Shown: positions 32,022-41,461, numbered from the stretch's first letter. The stretch: DNA of 64,000 bases from CAWIJJ01 sp963836425 (GCA_963836425.1 CAWIJJ010000006.1:496001-560000); one strand, 5' to 3'. Notes: generated by a model from the sequence alone, not told the origin. Program-made: numbers and translations.

Positions 32022-33680
32022 GTGAGCAATGTCTTGAGCGAAGAGAAACAGAAGCAGGTGATCGCGTTAGGCCAGCTCGGCTGGACCTTGCGCCGCATCG
32101 AAAAGGAAACCGGGGTTCGCCGGGAGACCGCCGCCGGATATTTGCGGCTAGCCGGCGTTGGAGTACGCCCACCCGGGCGCTGGGGTCGGCTTCCACCGTC
32201 AAAACCGGCCAAAGAGGTGACCACCGACGCCGGGCCGCTGGCTGACGCAAAACCGGCCAACGAAGCCGGGGTGACCACCGACTCCACGCTGGCAAATCCG
32301 GCCAACGGGACCGACCAGGTGACCACCGACTCAGGACCGTCCCAGCCGTCGCGATGTCCCTCCGCCAGCGCCTGCCTCCCATTCCACGAACTGATTGAAG
32401 CCGGCCTCGCCAAGGGCCGCAACGCCATGGCGATCTGGCAGGACCTGGTGGACCGGAGCGCTTTCACTGGCGCCTACGAAAGCGTCAAGCGCTACGTCCG
32501 CAAACTCCGCGGCGCCCGCACTCCGGAACCTTGTGCAGTCATCCTGACGCCGGCCGGTGAGGAAGCCCAGGTCGACTATGGCTCCGGTCCAATGGTCCGC
32601 GATCCGCACACCGGCAAGTACCGGCGTACCCGCCTCTTTGTCATGACCCTCGGCTACAGCCGAAAGTCCGTCCGACTGCTGGTCTTTGAATCCAGCGCGC
32701 AGACCTGGGCGCTACTGCATGAAAAGGCGTTCCGCCGACTCGGCGGAAGCCTGCGCGTAGTCGTGCTCGACAACCTGGGCGAAGGCGTCCTCAAAGCTGA
32801 TATCTACGACCCTGCTTTGAATCCGCTGTACCGCGACGTGCTCGCTCATTACGGCGCTGTCGCGTTGCCGTGCCGGGTTGCCGATCCCGACCGGAAAGGC
32901 AAAGTCGAGTCCGGCGTCGGGCATGCGCAGAAGACGCCGCTGAAAGGACAACGCTTCGAGACGTTGGAGGAAGCCCAGACATACCTCGACCACTGGGAGC
33001 AGAAGTGGGCCGATACCCGCATCCACGGCACGACCAAGCGGCAGGTCGCCGTGATGTTCGCCGAGGAGAAGCCCTCGCTGCTGCCGTTGCCGTTGGAGCC
33101 GTTTCGCTACTACCAATACGGAGAGCGCACGGTTCACTTGGACGGCTGCGTCGAAGTGGAAGCGGCCTACTACAGTGCACCCCCGCGATGGATTGGCCGC
33201 CGTATTCAGGTGCAGTGGAACCTGCAATGGGTGCGGTTGCTGGACCCGTCCAATGGACAACTGCTGCGCGAGCATCTCCGTGAGCAACGCGGTCGTCACC
33301 GCATCCACGACGAGGACCGCCCGAAACGCACACCGCTGGGCACACTACAGGTCCTGGCACGAGCCGAGAAGGCCGGCGATCACATTGGAGCCTTCTCCAA
33401 AGCCATGCACCGCGAGCAGGGCCAAACCGCCGTCCGCCGCATCCAGGGACTGCTGTCCTTTCAGAAGAAGTACGGGGCGGCGCGGGTGGATCAGGCTTGT
33501 GCCATGGCGCTGGAAATGGAGATCTCCGATTTCCGCTTCGTGCGCCGGTATCTGGAACGGAACCTGCAGCCCGCGTTGAGCTTGCGCCAGGTCGATCCAC
33601 TGATCCGCCAACTTTCGCTCTACCGCGACCTTATCGAAGAACGAACCGAACCATCACAGAACCAGGAGACGAACGAATGA
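32022..33680 (+). CDS. istA: IS21 transposase IstA
   Basis: A 552-residue DDE transposase starting at GTG 32022. The N-terminal helix-turn-helix (LGWTLRRIEKETGVRRETAAGYLR) is followed by a low-complexity linker (~60-105) with repeated PAN/VTTDSG words. The rve core shows D in EEAQVDYGSGPM, D in RVVVLDNLGEG, and E in PDRKGKVESGVGHA. The linker is encoded by DNA that repeats the element's own end sequences. The stop overlaps istB (ATGA). Intact. Confidence 0.95.
   Translation: MSNVLSEEKQKQVIALGQLGWTLRRIEKETGVRRETAAGYLRLAGVGVRPPGRWGRLPPSKPAKEVTTDAGPLADAKPANEAGVTTDSTLANPANGTDQVTTDSGPSQPSRCPSASACLPFHELIEAGLAKGRNAMAIWQDLVDRSAFTGAYESVKRYVRKLRGARTPEPCAVILTPAGEEAQVDYGSGPMVRDPHTGKYRRTRLFVMTLGYSRKSVRLLVFESSAQTWALLHEKAFRRLGGSLRVVVLDNLGEGVLKADIYDPALNPLYRDVLAHYGAVALPCRVADPDRKGKVESGVGHAQKTPLKGQRFETLEEAQTYLDHWEQKWADTRIHGTTKRQVAVMFAEEKPSLLPLPLEPFRYYQYGERTVHLDGCVEVEAAYYSAPPRWIGRRIQVQWNLQWVRLLDPSNGQLLREHLREQRGRHRIHDEDRPKRTPLGTLQVLARAEKAGDHIGAFSKAMHREQGQTAVRRIQGLLSFQKKYGAARVDQACAMALEMEISDFRFVRRYLERNLQPALSLRQVDPLIRQLSLYRDLIEERTEPSQNQETNE
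32201..32333 (+). repeat. Three end-like repeats inside istA
   Basis: AAAACCGGCCAA (32201), AAAACCGGCCAACG (32249) and AAATCCGGCCAACGG (32294) are each followed within 3-10 bases by GGTGACCACCGAC. The same two words make up the terminal repeats at 31925-31973 and, inverted, at 34706-34755. The spacing of 48 and 45 bases keeps the reading frame. They look like additional IstA binding sites recruited into, or expanded within, the coding sequence. Confidence 0.75.
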
Positions 33681-34426
33681 ACCTCGCTGAACTACAGCGT
33701 TCTTTGCGGCAACTCCGCCTCGGAGGCATGGCCGCCGTGCTGGAAACGCGCTTGCACCAGGCCCAGGCCGAGCCGATGGCGCCGCTTGACCTGATCTCGT
33801 GCCTCGTGTCTGACGAACTCACACGACGCAGCGATCGACTGCTGGAGCGCCGGCGCAAACAGGCCGGCTTCCGCGACGCCGGCAGGACCCTCGACAATTT
33901 CGATTTCACCTTCAATTCCAAGATGAACCGCAGCCTGGTTTTCGATCTGGCGACCTGCGGCTTCATCGGCAAGCGAGATGATGCTTTGTTTCTCGGTCCT
34001 GGAGGAACGGGCAAAAGCCATCTGGCACAGGCGATCGGCCAGGCCGCCATCCTGCAAGGCTATCGCGTGCTCTACCGTGAGACGCATGTGCTGCTGGAAG
34101 AACTCGCCGCATCCGTTGTCGAGGGCACTCGCAAGCAATACATGGACACGCTCGCCACTGTCCCACTGCTCATCATCGACGATTTTGGCATGCGCAAACT
34201 CCCGCTGACCGCGGCCGAGGATCTGCTCGAGATTGTGATGCGGCGCTACGAACGCGCGAGCACGCTGCTCACGTCCAACCGACCCGTGGAGGACTGGGGC
34301 AAACTGCTGGGCGACACTGCTGCCGTCGGCTCGATGCTCGATCGGTTGCTGCATCACGGCCACGTCCTCAAATGCGGCCCGCGAAGCTGGCGGACTAAGA
34401 CCGCTGTCACCGAGGAACGAGCATGA
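33677..34426 (+). CDS. istB: IS21 helper ATPase IstB
   Basis: A 249-residue AAA+ ATPase of the DnaC/IstB family that directs IstA to its target. ATG 33677 overlaps the istA stop. It shows the N-terminal IS21 helper domain (LAELQRSLRQLRLGGMAAVLE), Walker A FLGPGGTGKSHLA, Walker B LLIIDDFGMRKL, sensor 1 STLLTSNRPVEDW and GSMLDRLLHHGHV. Intact. Bases 34427-34705 downstream to the right end repeats contain no gene. Confidence 0.95.
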   Translation: MNLAELQRSLRQLRLGGMAAVLETRLHQAQAEPMAPLDLISCLVSDELTRRSDRLLERRRKQAGFRDAGRTLDNFDFTFNSKMNRSLVFDLATCGFIGKRDDALFLGPGGTGKSHLAQAIGQAAILQGYRVLYRETHVLLEELAASVVEGTRKQYMDTLATVPLLIIDDFGMRKLPLTAAEDLLEIVMRRYERASTLLTSNRPVEDWGKLLGDTAAVGSMLDRLLHHGHVLKCGPRSWRTKTAVTEERA

Positions 34427-34887
34427 TCGGAAAGTCAGCCTCTCGGGGGCTTTGCCCCTGCGACCCCAGGATTTATCGCTTTGCTGCCTCCCCTGTCTGT
34501 CGTCTCCGCTACGCTTCGACTCCGGAGGCGAGTGTGGCCCGCCTCCGCAGGGTTAGGCCCGGAATCGGCGCTCGGGTCGCATCCCTGCGTTGCCCTATCC
34601 TCCGTCCGGTCTCGATCAGTCTACGCCAAGTGCTGGGGGATTGAAGCAGAAATGTGTTGCGCAAATGTGCGTTGATCGGCTAAAAAGAAGCTATCCCTGA
34701 GTGTCTCCGTTGGCCGGTTTTGAAGTGACCACATATGGCCGGATTTAGGGTGACCGCCGAGGAACCGGTTGGGCCAAAGTCCGAGTCGGCTATACGTCCA
34801 AGTGGTCAGGGATCAGTCCAGGCGGATCTTGTGGCCGCAAACCTGGTTCACGATATCGGGTTCATCAGTCCTGCTAGAATCCTAGTG

Positions 34888-35094
34888 ATGGCCAGAGCTT
34901 TAAGGGCTGACGATATCCTTCCGTTGGTCGACTCCCTGACACCTCAAGAACGTGTGCGGCTGCTGCGGTTGATTGTGAGGCCGCAGGGCTGCGACGAAAA
35001 CGTTTACCGGTCCGTGCCACCATCGCGCGACGAGTTTTCTGCAGATGACGAGCAGCTAGCCTGGGAGGCCGAGGGCTGGGAGAGCGGCGGTTGA
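34888..35094 (+). CDS. MazE-like/addiction-module antitoxin
   Basis: A 68-residue acidic protein starting at ATG 34888. ADDILPLVDSLTPQERVRLLRLI is an addiction-module antitoxin-type helix pair, and the tail (DEQLAWEAEGWESGG) is the kind of flexible acidic end that wraps MazF. The stop overlaps the TTG start of the toxin (TTGA). The frame is open further upstream into the IS21 end, but that part has no family features. The IS21 right end lies only ~118 bases upstream and may have replaced part of the promoter. Confidence 0.75.
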   Translation: MARALRADDILPLVDSLTPQERVRLLRLIVRPQGCDENVYRSVPPSRDEFSADDEQLAWEAEGWESGG

Positions 35095-35426
35095 AGAGAG
35101 GTCAGATCTGCTGGTACACGTTTCGCCTTCCAGACAAGCGGCGGCCTGTTTTAATTCTCGCGCGAAGTGAAGTCATCGACCGCCTTAACCAAATCATCGT
35201 CGTACCTGCTACGCGAACGATTCGAGGACTGACCACGGAGGTAGTCTTAACCCCTGAAGACGGCATGCCAACAGTATGCGCGCTGAATTTCGATCACGTG
35301 GCACTGGCGCAGCGGGATCGAATCGGCCCGGCTCTGTGCAGTCTGCCGGAATCTCGATGGGTTGAAGTCCAGCGCGCCCTGCTGATCGCGTGCGGCTTCG
35401 AGGAACCAGCAGGCGATCTGGCCTGA
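35091..35426 (+). CDS. MazF/PemK-type mRNA interferase toxin
   Basis: A 111-residue PemK/MazF-fold endoribonuclease. TTG 35091 overlaps the antitoxin stop. KRGQICWYTFRLPDKRRPVLIL contains the family GxIxxyxf...RPvlIl signature; IIVVPATRTIRGL carries the conserved T/S, followed by CALNFDHVALAQRDRIG. Intact and in an intact operon with the upstream antitoxin, in contrast to the hic and hig systems in this window. Confidence 0.9.
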   Translation: MKRGQICWYTFRLPDKRRPVLILARSEVIDRLNQIIVVPATRTIRGLTTEVVLTPEDGMPTVCALNFDHVALAQRDRIGPALCSLPESRWVEVQRALLIACGFEEPAGDLA

Positions 35427-35920
35427 GCGATACGGGGCAGCCAGTATGGCCGGCGCATTCAATAGAGTGGCTTGGCATAGCCAGGTTCGGTGTCTGCACA
35501 TCAGACCGTTGGCGTTACGGCCAAATGGATGGCTTCCGGATAGCCGACGATCCGCCCGGAGCGGCCGATTGTTGGTGGGAAGGGCTGTTACCGCCAGCTA
35601 TGGGGTCAAACTACGGAGTTCATGATAAAACCTATGCGAGCGAAGGCTCGATCCGCTTGTTCGGCGTGCTCCACGGGAATGCATTCGTACGGTGCTCGGA
35701 TTTCGATGAGGGTTCGCGTCGATGCGATCCGCCCCGGCATGACCGGCAGCCTCGGCGTGTTCGCCGCTGCCCCGGCGCCCCCCAAGGAGGAGTGGTGAAA
35801 TCGCTTTCGCATCTATCTGCCGATACGACGTTCATCTGCTGTGAATCCGAAAGCGGGAAGCGCGTAGCATGTGAAGGGCAGTCGCGCTCTGGGGGCCCAT
35901 CGAAAGGGCTGTTCCCTGTC
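35427..35920. other. Intergenic stretch without a recognisable gene
   Basis: About 490 bases between mazF and the end of the TIR-WD40 gene. Open frames on both strands are short. A minus-strand piece at 35606-35812 (RTLIEIRAPYECIPVEHAEQ) has protein-like composition and may be a gene remnant, but I recognise no family and see no ribosome site. Confidence 0.4.
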
Positions 35921-38851
35921 TCACTTTTGGCAGGACGCAACGCGCTTCTCTCCTGCCAAATAGTTGGCCTCCTCCTCGGGCGTCAGGTCACGTGTGACGT
36001 GAGCGCATAACTTGGTGAGGACATTCTCATCGCGAAGCAGCTGCACGGACGTGAGAAGATGCGACCCAAGACGAGCAGTAACTCTCAATTCGGAGCCATT
36101 CTCTCCAAAGCTCACGTGCAAGACAGGTCCCGCCGTATATACCGATGTCGCCAGCGAACCCGTCGAGGTGTTGCTGACGCGAACTGTCTGCTTCCGGTCT
36201 CCGGTGGCGACCAGCAGGCCATCAGCGGAAATGGCGACGGCTGTAATGTAGCTTTCCTGATCGAATCTCACCGTGGGAAGCCTAGCGGTACCGTCCACCA
36301 CGCAGACTGCAGGGACTCCAGCTGTGGCGACCGGCCCCTCTGTCGTGGGGCGGATTGCACAAACCACAACTTCCGCCTGGGATGGCCGACCCTCGTGTGA
36401 CGGACTCCACAGTGCGACTGCCATTAGATTCTGGTCGGGCGTTATTGCAAGGTCCGTTATTTCTAGGCCAGAAGCGAAGGTCCGCCGCCGCTCGCTCGAC
36501 TTGAGACCTACTAAGTGCACCTCCCACCTGCCAGATCTGAAGCCAGCGCTCAATGCTGCGGGACTCCCAGGAACGAAGCGGGGGGCGCGCACGATATCGT
36601 CCCGGTCTTCGTCATCTCTTGGATGATCCGAATTGAGCGTGCTGAAAACGACCCGTCCGGTCTGGACCTCGAAAACTCGGGCGAGGCGATCCTCACCAGC
36701 CATCGAGAGGTACCTACCGTCAGAAGAGAGTGCCAGCCCGATAGCCCAGGTGTTCACCGCAATGCTTGCCACGGGTTTCACTTGTTGACGCTTCCAAACG
36801 CGTAGATTGCCGTTCCAGTTCTGCTCGGCGATGAGCCCTAATTCGTCGTTTATCCCGATTGCGGAACCGCGCGAATCGCCGCGAAGAGGGAAAACGCGAT
36901 CAGCGTCAGAAAAATCGTATATACGGGCGGTCCCATCCCGGCTCCCGGTAGCGAAGCGGCGCCCTTCGGGAGAAAACACGACCGAGTTAACGCTTTGCTG
37001 GTGGCGAGCGCCAGCCAAAAGCCGCCCGGATTCGGAATCGTAAGCCGCGATGCTGCCATCCACTGCACCGGCGAGGAGCAACATAGAATCGGCGCTGAAG
37101 GCTACGCTCGCGATCGTGTCTCCAAGATAGCCGTTCCAGATGCTAACAAAATTGCGCCCATCGTAAACCCTCGTGGAACCGTCCACGCTTCCGACGGCGA
37201 GATACTTACCGTCAGGACTGAATGCCAGTGAGAGAACGTAGTCGCCGCTGCGGAGCCGAGCCTTCTCCTTGCCGCTGCGGGTATCGATCACTCGAACGCC
37301 ATCGTCCATGCCTCCGGCGGCCAGGAAGCCGCCATCGGGAGAGAACGCAAGGGCGAGCGGCCGTCGCAAGAGGCGAATTCCAGTGACCTGCTCTCCGCCG
37401 GCCGAGCGAAACAGAATGACGTTACCGTCGTCTTTCCCCGCAGCTGCGAGGGCGCCATCCCGTGAGATCGCAACTACCTGCACGCCCACCCGCGGCGGCG
37501 CGACCGGAGCCCCGTACCGGTCATTGTCAAAAGTGTCGGCAGACGATTTCGAATTGCACTTCGGGACGCAGCCCGTCTCGCGACCGGTATCCGTGTCCAA
37601 CACAGCGGCGCGGCCATCGGCGCTCCCGCTAACGAGGCGCCGACCATCCCCGCTAAATGCAATCCCGGTGACCGTCCGTTCATAACGGGACGCCACCGAG
37701 GCGATTTCCTTTGGGCCCCGAAACACACGCGCGCCGCCATCCTCGGATCCGGTGGCTAAGAGGCGGCCGTCAGGGCTGTAGGCGACGCACCAGACGCGAC
37801 TCCATGTCACCCGCCGGCGGACTTCGCGCCCGGTATTCGCGTCGAACTCGATCGCGTCGCGGTCCGCGGCCCCGGCGAGCACGGTGTTGCCGTCTGGGTG
37901 AAAAGCCACTTGATACACTCTGCCCTGCGCTTGGAAGGAGCTGACGAGCGTTGGCATGAGTTGGAGCGCGTGACGCAGTGAAGCGCTGGCCTCTGGCAGC
38001 GGACTGGACCTCCAAGCCTGAAGTGCCAGGAGAGCGCCGCGTTCGACCGTGAGCGGATCGCGCAGCGAGAGTTCCGCCTGGTCCGAGAGCCGGCGTGATA
38101 ACGCGATGTGGTGCTGCTGATCCGCCCGGTAGAACCCGATACCGCTCGCGATAACCAGTGCTGCCACCGCGCTTGCCACTAGCGCCGATACGCGCATGGC
38201 GATCCCATGCTGGCGGACGTCCTCGCCGATCAGCTGGTCCTTTGGAATGCCATGGATTCGTGCGGAGATCGAGGCGGCAGCATTTCTAAAGTGCGCTGCA
38301 TCGGCAGCCTCAGATCTACGGAGGTCTTCCCACCGCGGCTCGCACGCAAGCTTCTCCGACAGTACTGCGGGGAGGGCATCGGTCTTCTCCCAGTCAAAAT
38401 CGACCGTCGCAGCGTCCCAGAAGATCTCGCCATCGGTGAGCACTATGAGGAGCTTGGAGCCGGTGGGGTCAGATTCGAGCCACGTAGCGAGTTCTCGCCG
38501 AACCCACGGCGATGCCGCGGCAGCGGGTGACGCAAGCAGGACGAAGTAGCGGGAGCGCCGAATGGCGCCCTCAATAGACTCCCAAATAGCCTCATTCATA
38601 TCGAGGCTCGACTCGTCGCGAAAGACACGCATCGCCCTGAGGCGATACCAAGGCTTCGCAAGAGAGTGCAACTCATCCCGCAGCCTCGAAGCCACGCTGG
38701 AATCGACTCTCCGGCTGTAGGAAAGAAATGCGTCGTACAGCGTCAGGGTCTCTTTTTGGTCGTTTGTCGGCACAAGCGCATCTTTCCTGAGCTTTCGGAG
38801 TCTAGCACACACATTCCGTGTCGCCCCCGACGCGCAGCGCGATGCCTTCAC
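35921..38851 (-). CDS. TIR domain-transmembrane-WD40 repeat protein
   Basis: A 976-residue protein. Residues ~37-200 are a TIR domain (YDAFLSYSRRVDS, MRVFRDESSLDMNEAIW, and the likely catalytic E120 in SPWVRRELATWLE). One membrane helix follows at ~221-241 (ALVASAVAALVIASGIGF), then a short coiled region and at least a dozen WD40-type blades (VAYSPDGRLLATGSEDGGARV, LAFSPDGKYLAVGSVDGSTRV). The C-terminal CAHVTRDLTPEEEANYLAGE is often seen ending such propellers. A membrane-tethered sensor that might deplete NAD when triggered is inferred from TIR biology. Start may be a later GTG near residue 27. Lower GC and more varied codons than its neighbours. Confidence 0.88.
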   Translation of the reverse strand: MKASRCASGATRNVCARLRKLRKDALVPTNDQKETLTLYDAFLSYSRRVDSSVASRLRDELHSLAKPWYRLRAMRVFRDESSLDMNEAIWESIEGAIRRSRYFVLLASPAAAASPWVRRELATWLESDPTGSKLLIVLTDGEIFWDAATVDFDWEKTDALPAVLSEKLACEPRWEDLRRSEAADAAHFRNAAASISARIHGIPKDQLIGEDVRQHGIAMRVSALVASAVAALVIASGIGFYRADQQHHIALSRRLSDQAELSLRDPLTVERGALLALQAWRSSPLPEASASLRHALQLMPTLVSSFQAQGRVYQVAFHPDGNTVLAGAADRDAIEFDANTGREVRRRVTWSRVWCVAYSPDGRLLATGSEDGGARVFRGPKEIASVASRYERTVTGIAFSGDGRRLVSGSADGRAAVLDTDTGRETGCVPKCNSKSSADTFDNDRYGAPVAPPRVGVQVVAISRDGALAAAGKDDGNVILFRSAGGEQVTGIRLLRRPLALAFSPDGGFLAAGGMDDGVRVIDTRSGKEKARLRSGDYVLSLAFSPDGKYLAVGSVDGSTRVYDGRNFVSIWNGYLGDTIASVAFSADSMLLLAGAVDGSIAAYDSESGRLLAGARHQQSVNSVVFSPEGRRFATGSRDGTARIYDFSDADRVFPLRGDSRGSAIGINDELGLIAEQNWNGNLRVWKRQQVKPVASIAVNTWAIGLALSSDGRYLSMAGEDRLARVFEVQTGRVVFSTLNSDHPRDDEDRDDIVRAPRFVPGSPAALSAGFRSGRWEVHLVGLKSSERRRTFASGLEITDLAITPDQNLMAVALWSPSHEGRPSQAEVVVCAIRPTTEGPVATAGVPAVCVVDGTARLPTVRFDQESYITAVAISADGLLVATGDRKQTVRVSNTSTGSLATSVYTAGPVLHVSFGENGSELRVTARLGSHLLTSVQLLRDENVLTKLCAHVTRDLTPEEEANYLAGEKRVASCQK

Positions 38852-39150
38852 CTGTCACTTATATGCGGACGGACATAGCTGTTGCGAAATCCCCATTGCA
38901 CCAGTAAAGGTTCAGGGCTCCTTCGGGGGCATCGAGCGGGCTTTGGCCGGATGACGCGCCAACCGGAAATTGGCCAAAGCCGTCAAGTTGACGTAAACGC
39001 CCGTTGCTGACATTTGCCGGGCAGACTGCGGGACAGATCCTCCCTGACTAACACCGTAGCGCCCATCAGTCCACGCCGAAGACCATTTCTTCGTAAGCGT
39101 CTCGTGAACCGCTCTTCCTGACGTACCGGTGGACGCGGCATTGTGGTGTC
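38852..39150. other. Intergenic stretch and IS66 left end
   Basis: No gene. CTTTGGCC (38941-38948) and GGCCAAAG (38972-38979) form an eight-base hairpin. The IS66 end GTAAACGCCCG starts at about 38993. Confidence 0.5.
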
Positions 39151-39480
39151 ATGAGCGACACCGTTATCGAACCGAAGGCGGCCAATCCGAAAGTGGACGA
39201 GTGGGCGGAGCGAATCGCTGCGCAACAGCGCAGCGGCATGTCCGTGAAACAATTCTGCAAGGAGCAAGAGCTTACAGAGTACTCCTTTTACGCTTGGCGC
39301 AAACGTCTCCAGGAAAGTGGGCCGGTGCGGTTCGCTCTGGTGGAAAGGGGCGTGCGCCGGCAAGAGCGCACGGCGGAACCGGTATTGGAATTGGTGCTGG
39401 CGACCGGCGAGCGGCTGCGCATTGGCATTGGCGTGGACACTGCGACCTTGCGCGCCGTGCTGGACGTGTTGCGGGGATGA
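39151..39480 (+). CDS. tnpA: IS66 TnpA accessory protein
   Basis: A 109-residue helix-turn-helix protein. WAERIAAQQRSGMSVKQFCKEQELTEYSFYAWRKRL is the IS66 OrfA pattern (helix-turn-helix plus YxWRKRL). Start ATG 39151; the stop overlaps tnpB (ATGA at 39477). Needed with TnpB for transposition in characterised IS66 elements. Confidence 0.92.
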   Translation: MSDTVIEPKAANPKVDEWAERIAAQQRSGMSVKQFCKEQELTEYSFYAWRKRLQESGPVRFALVERGVRRQERTAEPVLELVLATGERLRIGIGVDTATLRAVLDVLRG

Positions 39481-39836
39481 TCCACCTGCCAGCCAGCGTG
39501 CGGGTGTACCTCTGTCTTACGCCGTGCGATATGCGCAAGAGCTTTGACAGTCTGCAGGCGCTGGTGCGCGACCACCTGGAGTTGGATGCCTTCGCCGGAC
39601 ACCTGTTTGTATTTGCGAGCCGGCGCAAAGATCGGGTGAAAATTCTCTACTGGGATCGCGATGGCTTCGCAGTCTGGAGCAAGCGATTGGAGGAAGGGAC
39701 ATACGCGGTTCCGTGCGGTGAGGGCGGTACGGAACGGCGGCTGGAGATCACGGCACAGGAATTGGGAGCTCTGTTGAGCGGTATCGATCTGAGCACAGCG
39801 AAACGGCGCAAACGGTACCGTCGTAACGGCGTATAA
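39477..39836 (+). CDS. tnpB: IS66 TnpB accessory protein
   Basis: A 119-residue protein with the IS66 OrfB hallmarks: VRVYLCLTPCDMRKSFDSL, HLFVFASRRKDRVKILYWD, GFAVWSKRLEEGTY. Intact, translationally coupled to tnpA, and followed by a ~65-base spacer before tnpC. Confidence 0.94.
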   Translation: MIHLPASVRVYLCLTPCDMRKSFDSLQALVRDHLELDAFAGHLFVFASRRKDRVKILYWDRDGFAVWSKRLEEGTYAVPCGEGGTERRLEITAQELGALLSGIDLSTAKRRKRYRRNGV

Positions 39837-39901
39837 AACATTTCTATCTACTATTGTTTTTACTTGGAAACGGCCCGTTTTCCGCGTAATCTATATGCAC
39901 G

Positions 39902-41461
39902 GTGGCCATCGATCCGAACAGCTTGCCGCGGGATGCAGAGACGTTGCGGAAGATCGTCGTGGATCTGGCCGAACAACTGGATCGTTCCCTAATCGAGCAA
40001 AACAAGTATCAGAGTCTGCTGCGTGAATTGCTGGAAGCGCAGCGCAATCGGAAAAGTGAGCAGTTGTCGAAAGAGCAACTGGCGCTCTTCGAGGCGGCCT
40101 GGCAGACACGGAGTGCGGAAGGTGACTCCGCTGCCGACGAGGACGACGATAACCTCGATGGCGATGCCGGAGCCGGGGTGAAACCGGAGGAGCCGCCAAA
40201 GCAGAGACGAGGTGGGCGGCAACCTCTGGCGCGGCATCTGAAGCGCGAACGCATCGTTCACGACCTGGCTGAGGCAGAGAAGCACTGCGATTGCTGCGGC
40301 AAGGACCTGCGGCTGATTGCCGAAGAGACCAGCGAACGCTACGAATACATTCCGGCCTCGATGAAGGTGATTCAGGACGTTTGTCTGAAGTACGCTTGCG
40401 CCTGCACCATCAGGACCGCCACCAAGCCGCCGCAACCGATTGAGAAGAGCACGGCAGGAGCGAGTTTGTTGGCGCAAGTGATCGTGGCGAAATGGGCCGA
40501 CCATCAGCCACTGCACCGGCAAGAGAAGATGTTGGAGCGGCATGGCATCGACATCTCGCGCAAAACCATGGGCGGGTGGATGGCGCAATGCGCGGAACTA
40601 CTCGATCCTTTGTATCAGTTGATGAAGAAGGAACTGTTAAGTTCCAAGGTGATCGGCACCGACGATACCAGTGTGAAGGTGCTGGACCAGAAACTTCCCT
40701 TTGCCAGGATCGGACGGATCTGGCCGTATGTCGGAGATGCTCACCATCCGGTGATCGTTTACGACTACACTCCGACACGCGCACGCGCCGGCCCGGCCAA
40801 GTTTCTGGAAGGATACAAAGGGTATCTGCAGGCAGACGCCTACTCCGTCTACGATGCATTTTTCAAGCCCCAACGCGGGATGACCGAGGTGGGTTGTTGG
40901 ATGCACGCCCGAAGGTATGTGTTCAAAGCGCTGGAATCCGACGAGCCACGCATGGGACCGGCGCTACACCTGATTGCACGCCTGTATGCCGTAGAAGAGC
41001 GCGCCAAGGCACTGTCGCTATCGGCGGAGCAAAGGTTGGCATTGCGCCAGCGAATATCGGCACGGCTGATCGGCAAGCTCCACCAATATCTCCTGGAACT
41101 GCAGCCGGAGGTTCTGCCCAAGAGTCCGTCCGGAGCCGCGGTACGCTATGCGCTGAATCAGTGGGAAGCGCTGACGCGCTTTCTGGAAGACGGCGAGTTA
41201 GAGATTGACAACGGCGCCACGGAACGGGCCAACCGCGATATCGCACTGGGCCGCGGCAACTGGACGTTCTTCGGCAGCGACAGCGGCGGCAAGACGGCGG
41301 CCGTGCTGCGAAGCTTCGTCGCTTCCTGCAAACGCTGCGGCGTCGAGCCGTTTGCCTGGTTCAAGGACGTGCTCTCGCGCATACCGGCGCACTCCATCAC
41401 CCGACTGGCCGAATTGCTTCCCCATAACTGGCAACAGGCGACTTCCCCTGCCGAAGGGTAA
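39902..41461 (+). CDS. tnpC: IS66 transposase TnpC
   Basis: A 519-residue DDE transposase from GTG 39902. It has a leucine-zipper-like N-terminus (ELLEAQRNRKSEQLSKEQLALFE), a zinc-binding motif HCDCCGKDL, then the catalytic residues in VIGTDDTSVKVL, GYLQADAYSVYDA and NGATERANRDIALGRGNW. The acidic spacer DEDDDNLDGDAG is family-typical. Intact, so the element may be active. Confidence 0.95.
   Translation: MAIDPNSLPRDAETLRKIVVDLAEQLDRSLIEQNKYQSLLRELLEAQRNRKSEQLSKEQLALFEAAWQTRSAEGDSAADEDDDNLDGDAGAGVKPEEPPKQRRGGRQPLARHLKRERIVHDLAEAEKHCDCCGKDLRLIAEETSERYEYIPASMKVIQDVCLKYACACTIRTATKPPQPIEKSTAGASLLAQVIVAKWADHQPLHRQEKMLERHGIDISRKTMGGWMAQCAELLDPLYQLMKKELLSSKVIGTDDTSVKVLDQKLPFARIGRIWPYVGDAHHPVIVYDYTPTRARAGPAKFLEGYKGYLQADAYSVYDAFFKPQRGMTEVGCWMHARRYVFKALESDEPRMGPALHLIARLYAVEERAKALSLSAEQRLALRQRISARLIGKLHQYLLELQPEVLPKSPSGAAVRYALNQWEALTRFLEDGELEIDNGATERANRDIALGRGNWTFFGSDSGGKTAAVLRSFVASCKRCGVEPFAWFKDVLSRIPAHSITRLAELLPHNWQQATSPAEG

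Larger units (their letters stand above)
31911..34769 (+). mobile_element. IS21-family insertion sequence
   Basis: The element carries istA and istB between inverted ends. The left end begins ACCGGTTCCTCGGCGGTCAC and the right end is its near-perfect reverse complement, finishing ...GAACCGGT at 34769. Each end has two inner repeats of the type AAA(A/T)CCGGCCA with GGTCACC/GGTGACC, the multiple terminal repeats known for IS21. I cannot read a clean target duplication. Length ~2.86 kb is slightly long for the family. Confidence 0.9.

Noticed and set aside
31900..34780. Target-site duplication of the IS21 element
   Set aside because: Flanks TTGGGACC and TTGGGCC are only similar and partly overlap the inverted repeat, so no clean duplication can be claimed.
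35606..35812. A 68-codon minus-strand gene
   Set aside because: Composition is protein-like but there is no ribosome site, family match or partner; kept only as a possible remnant.
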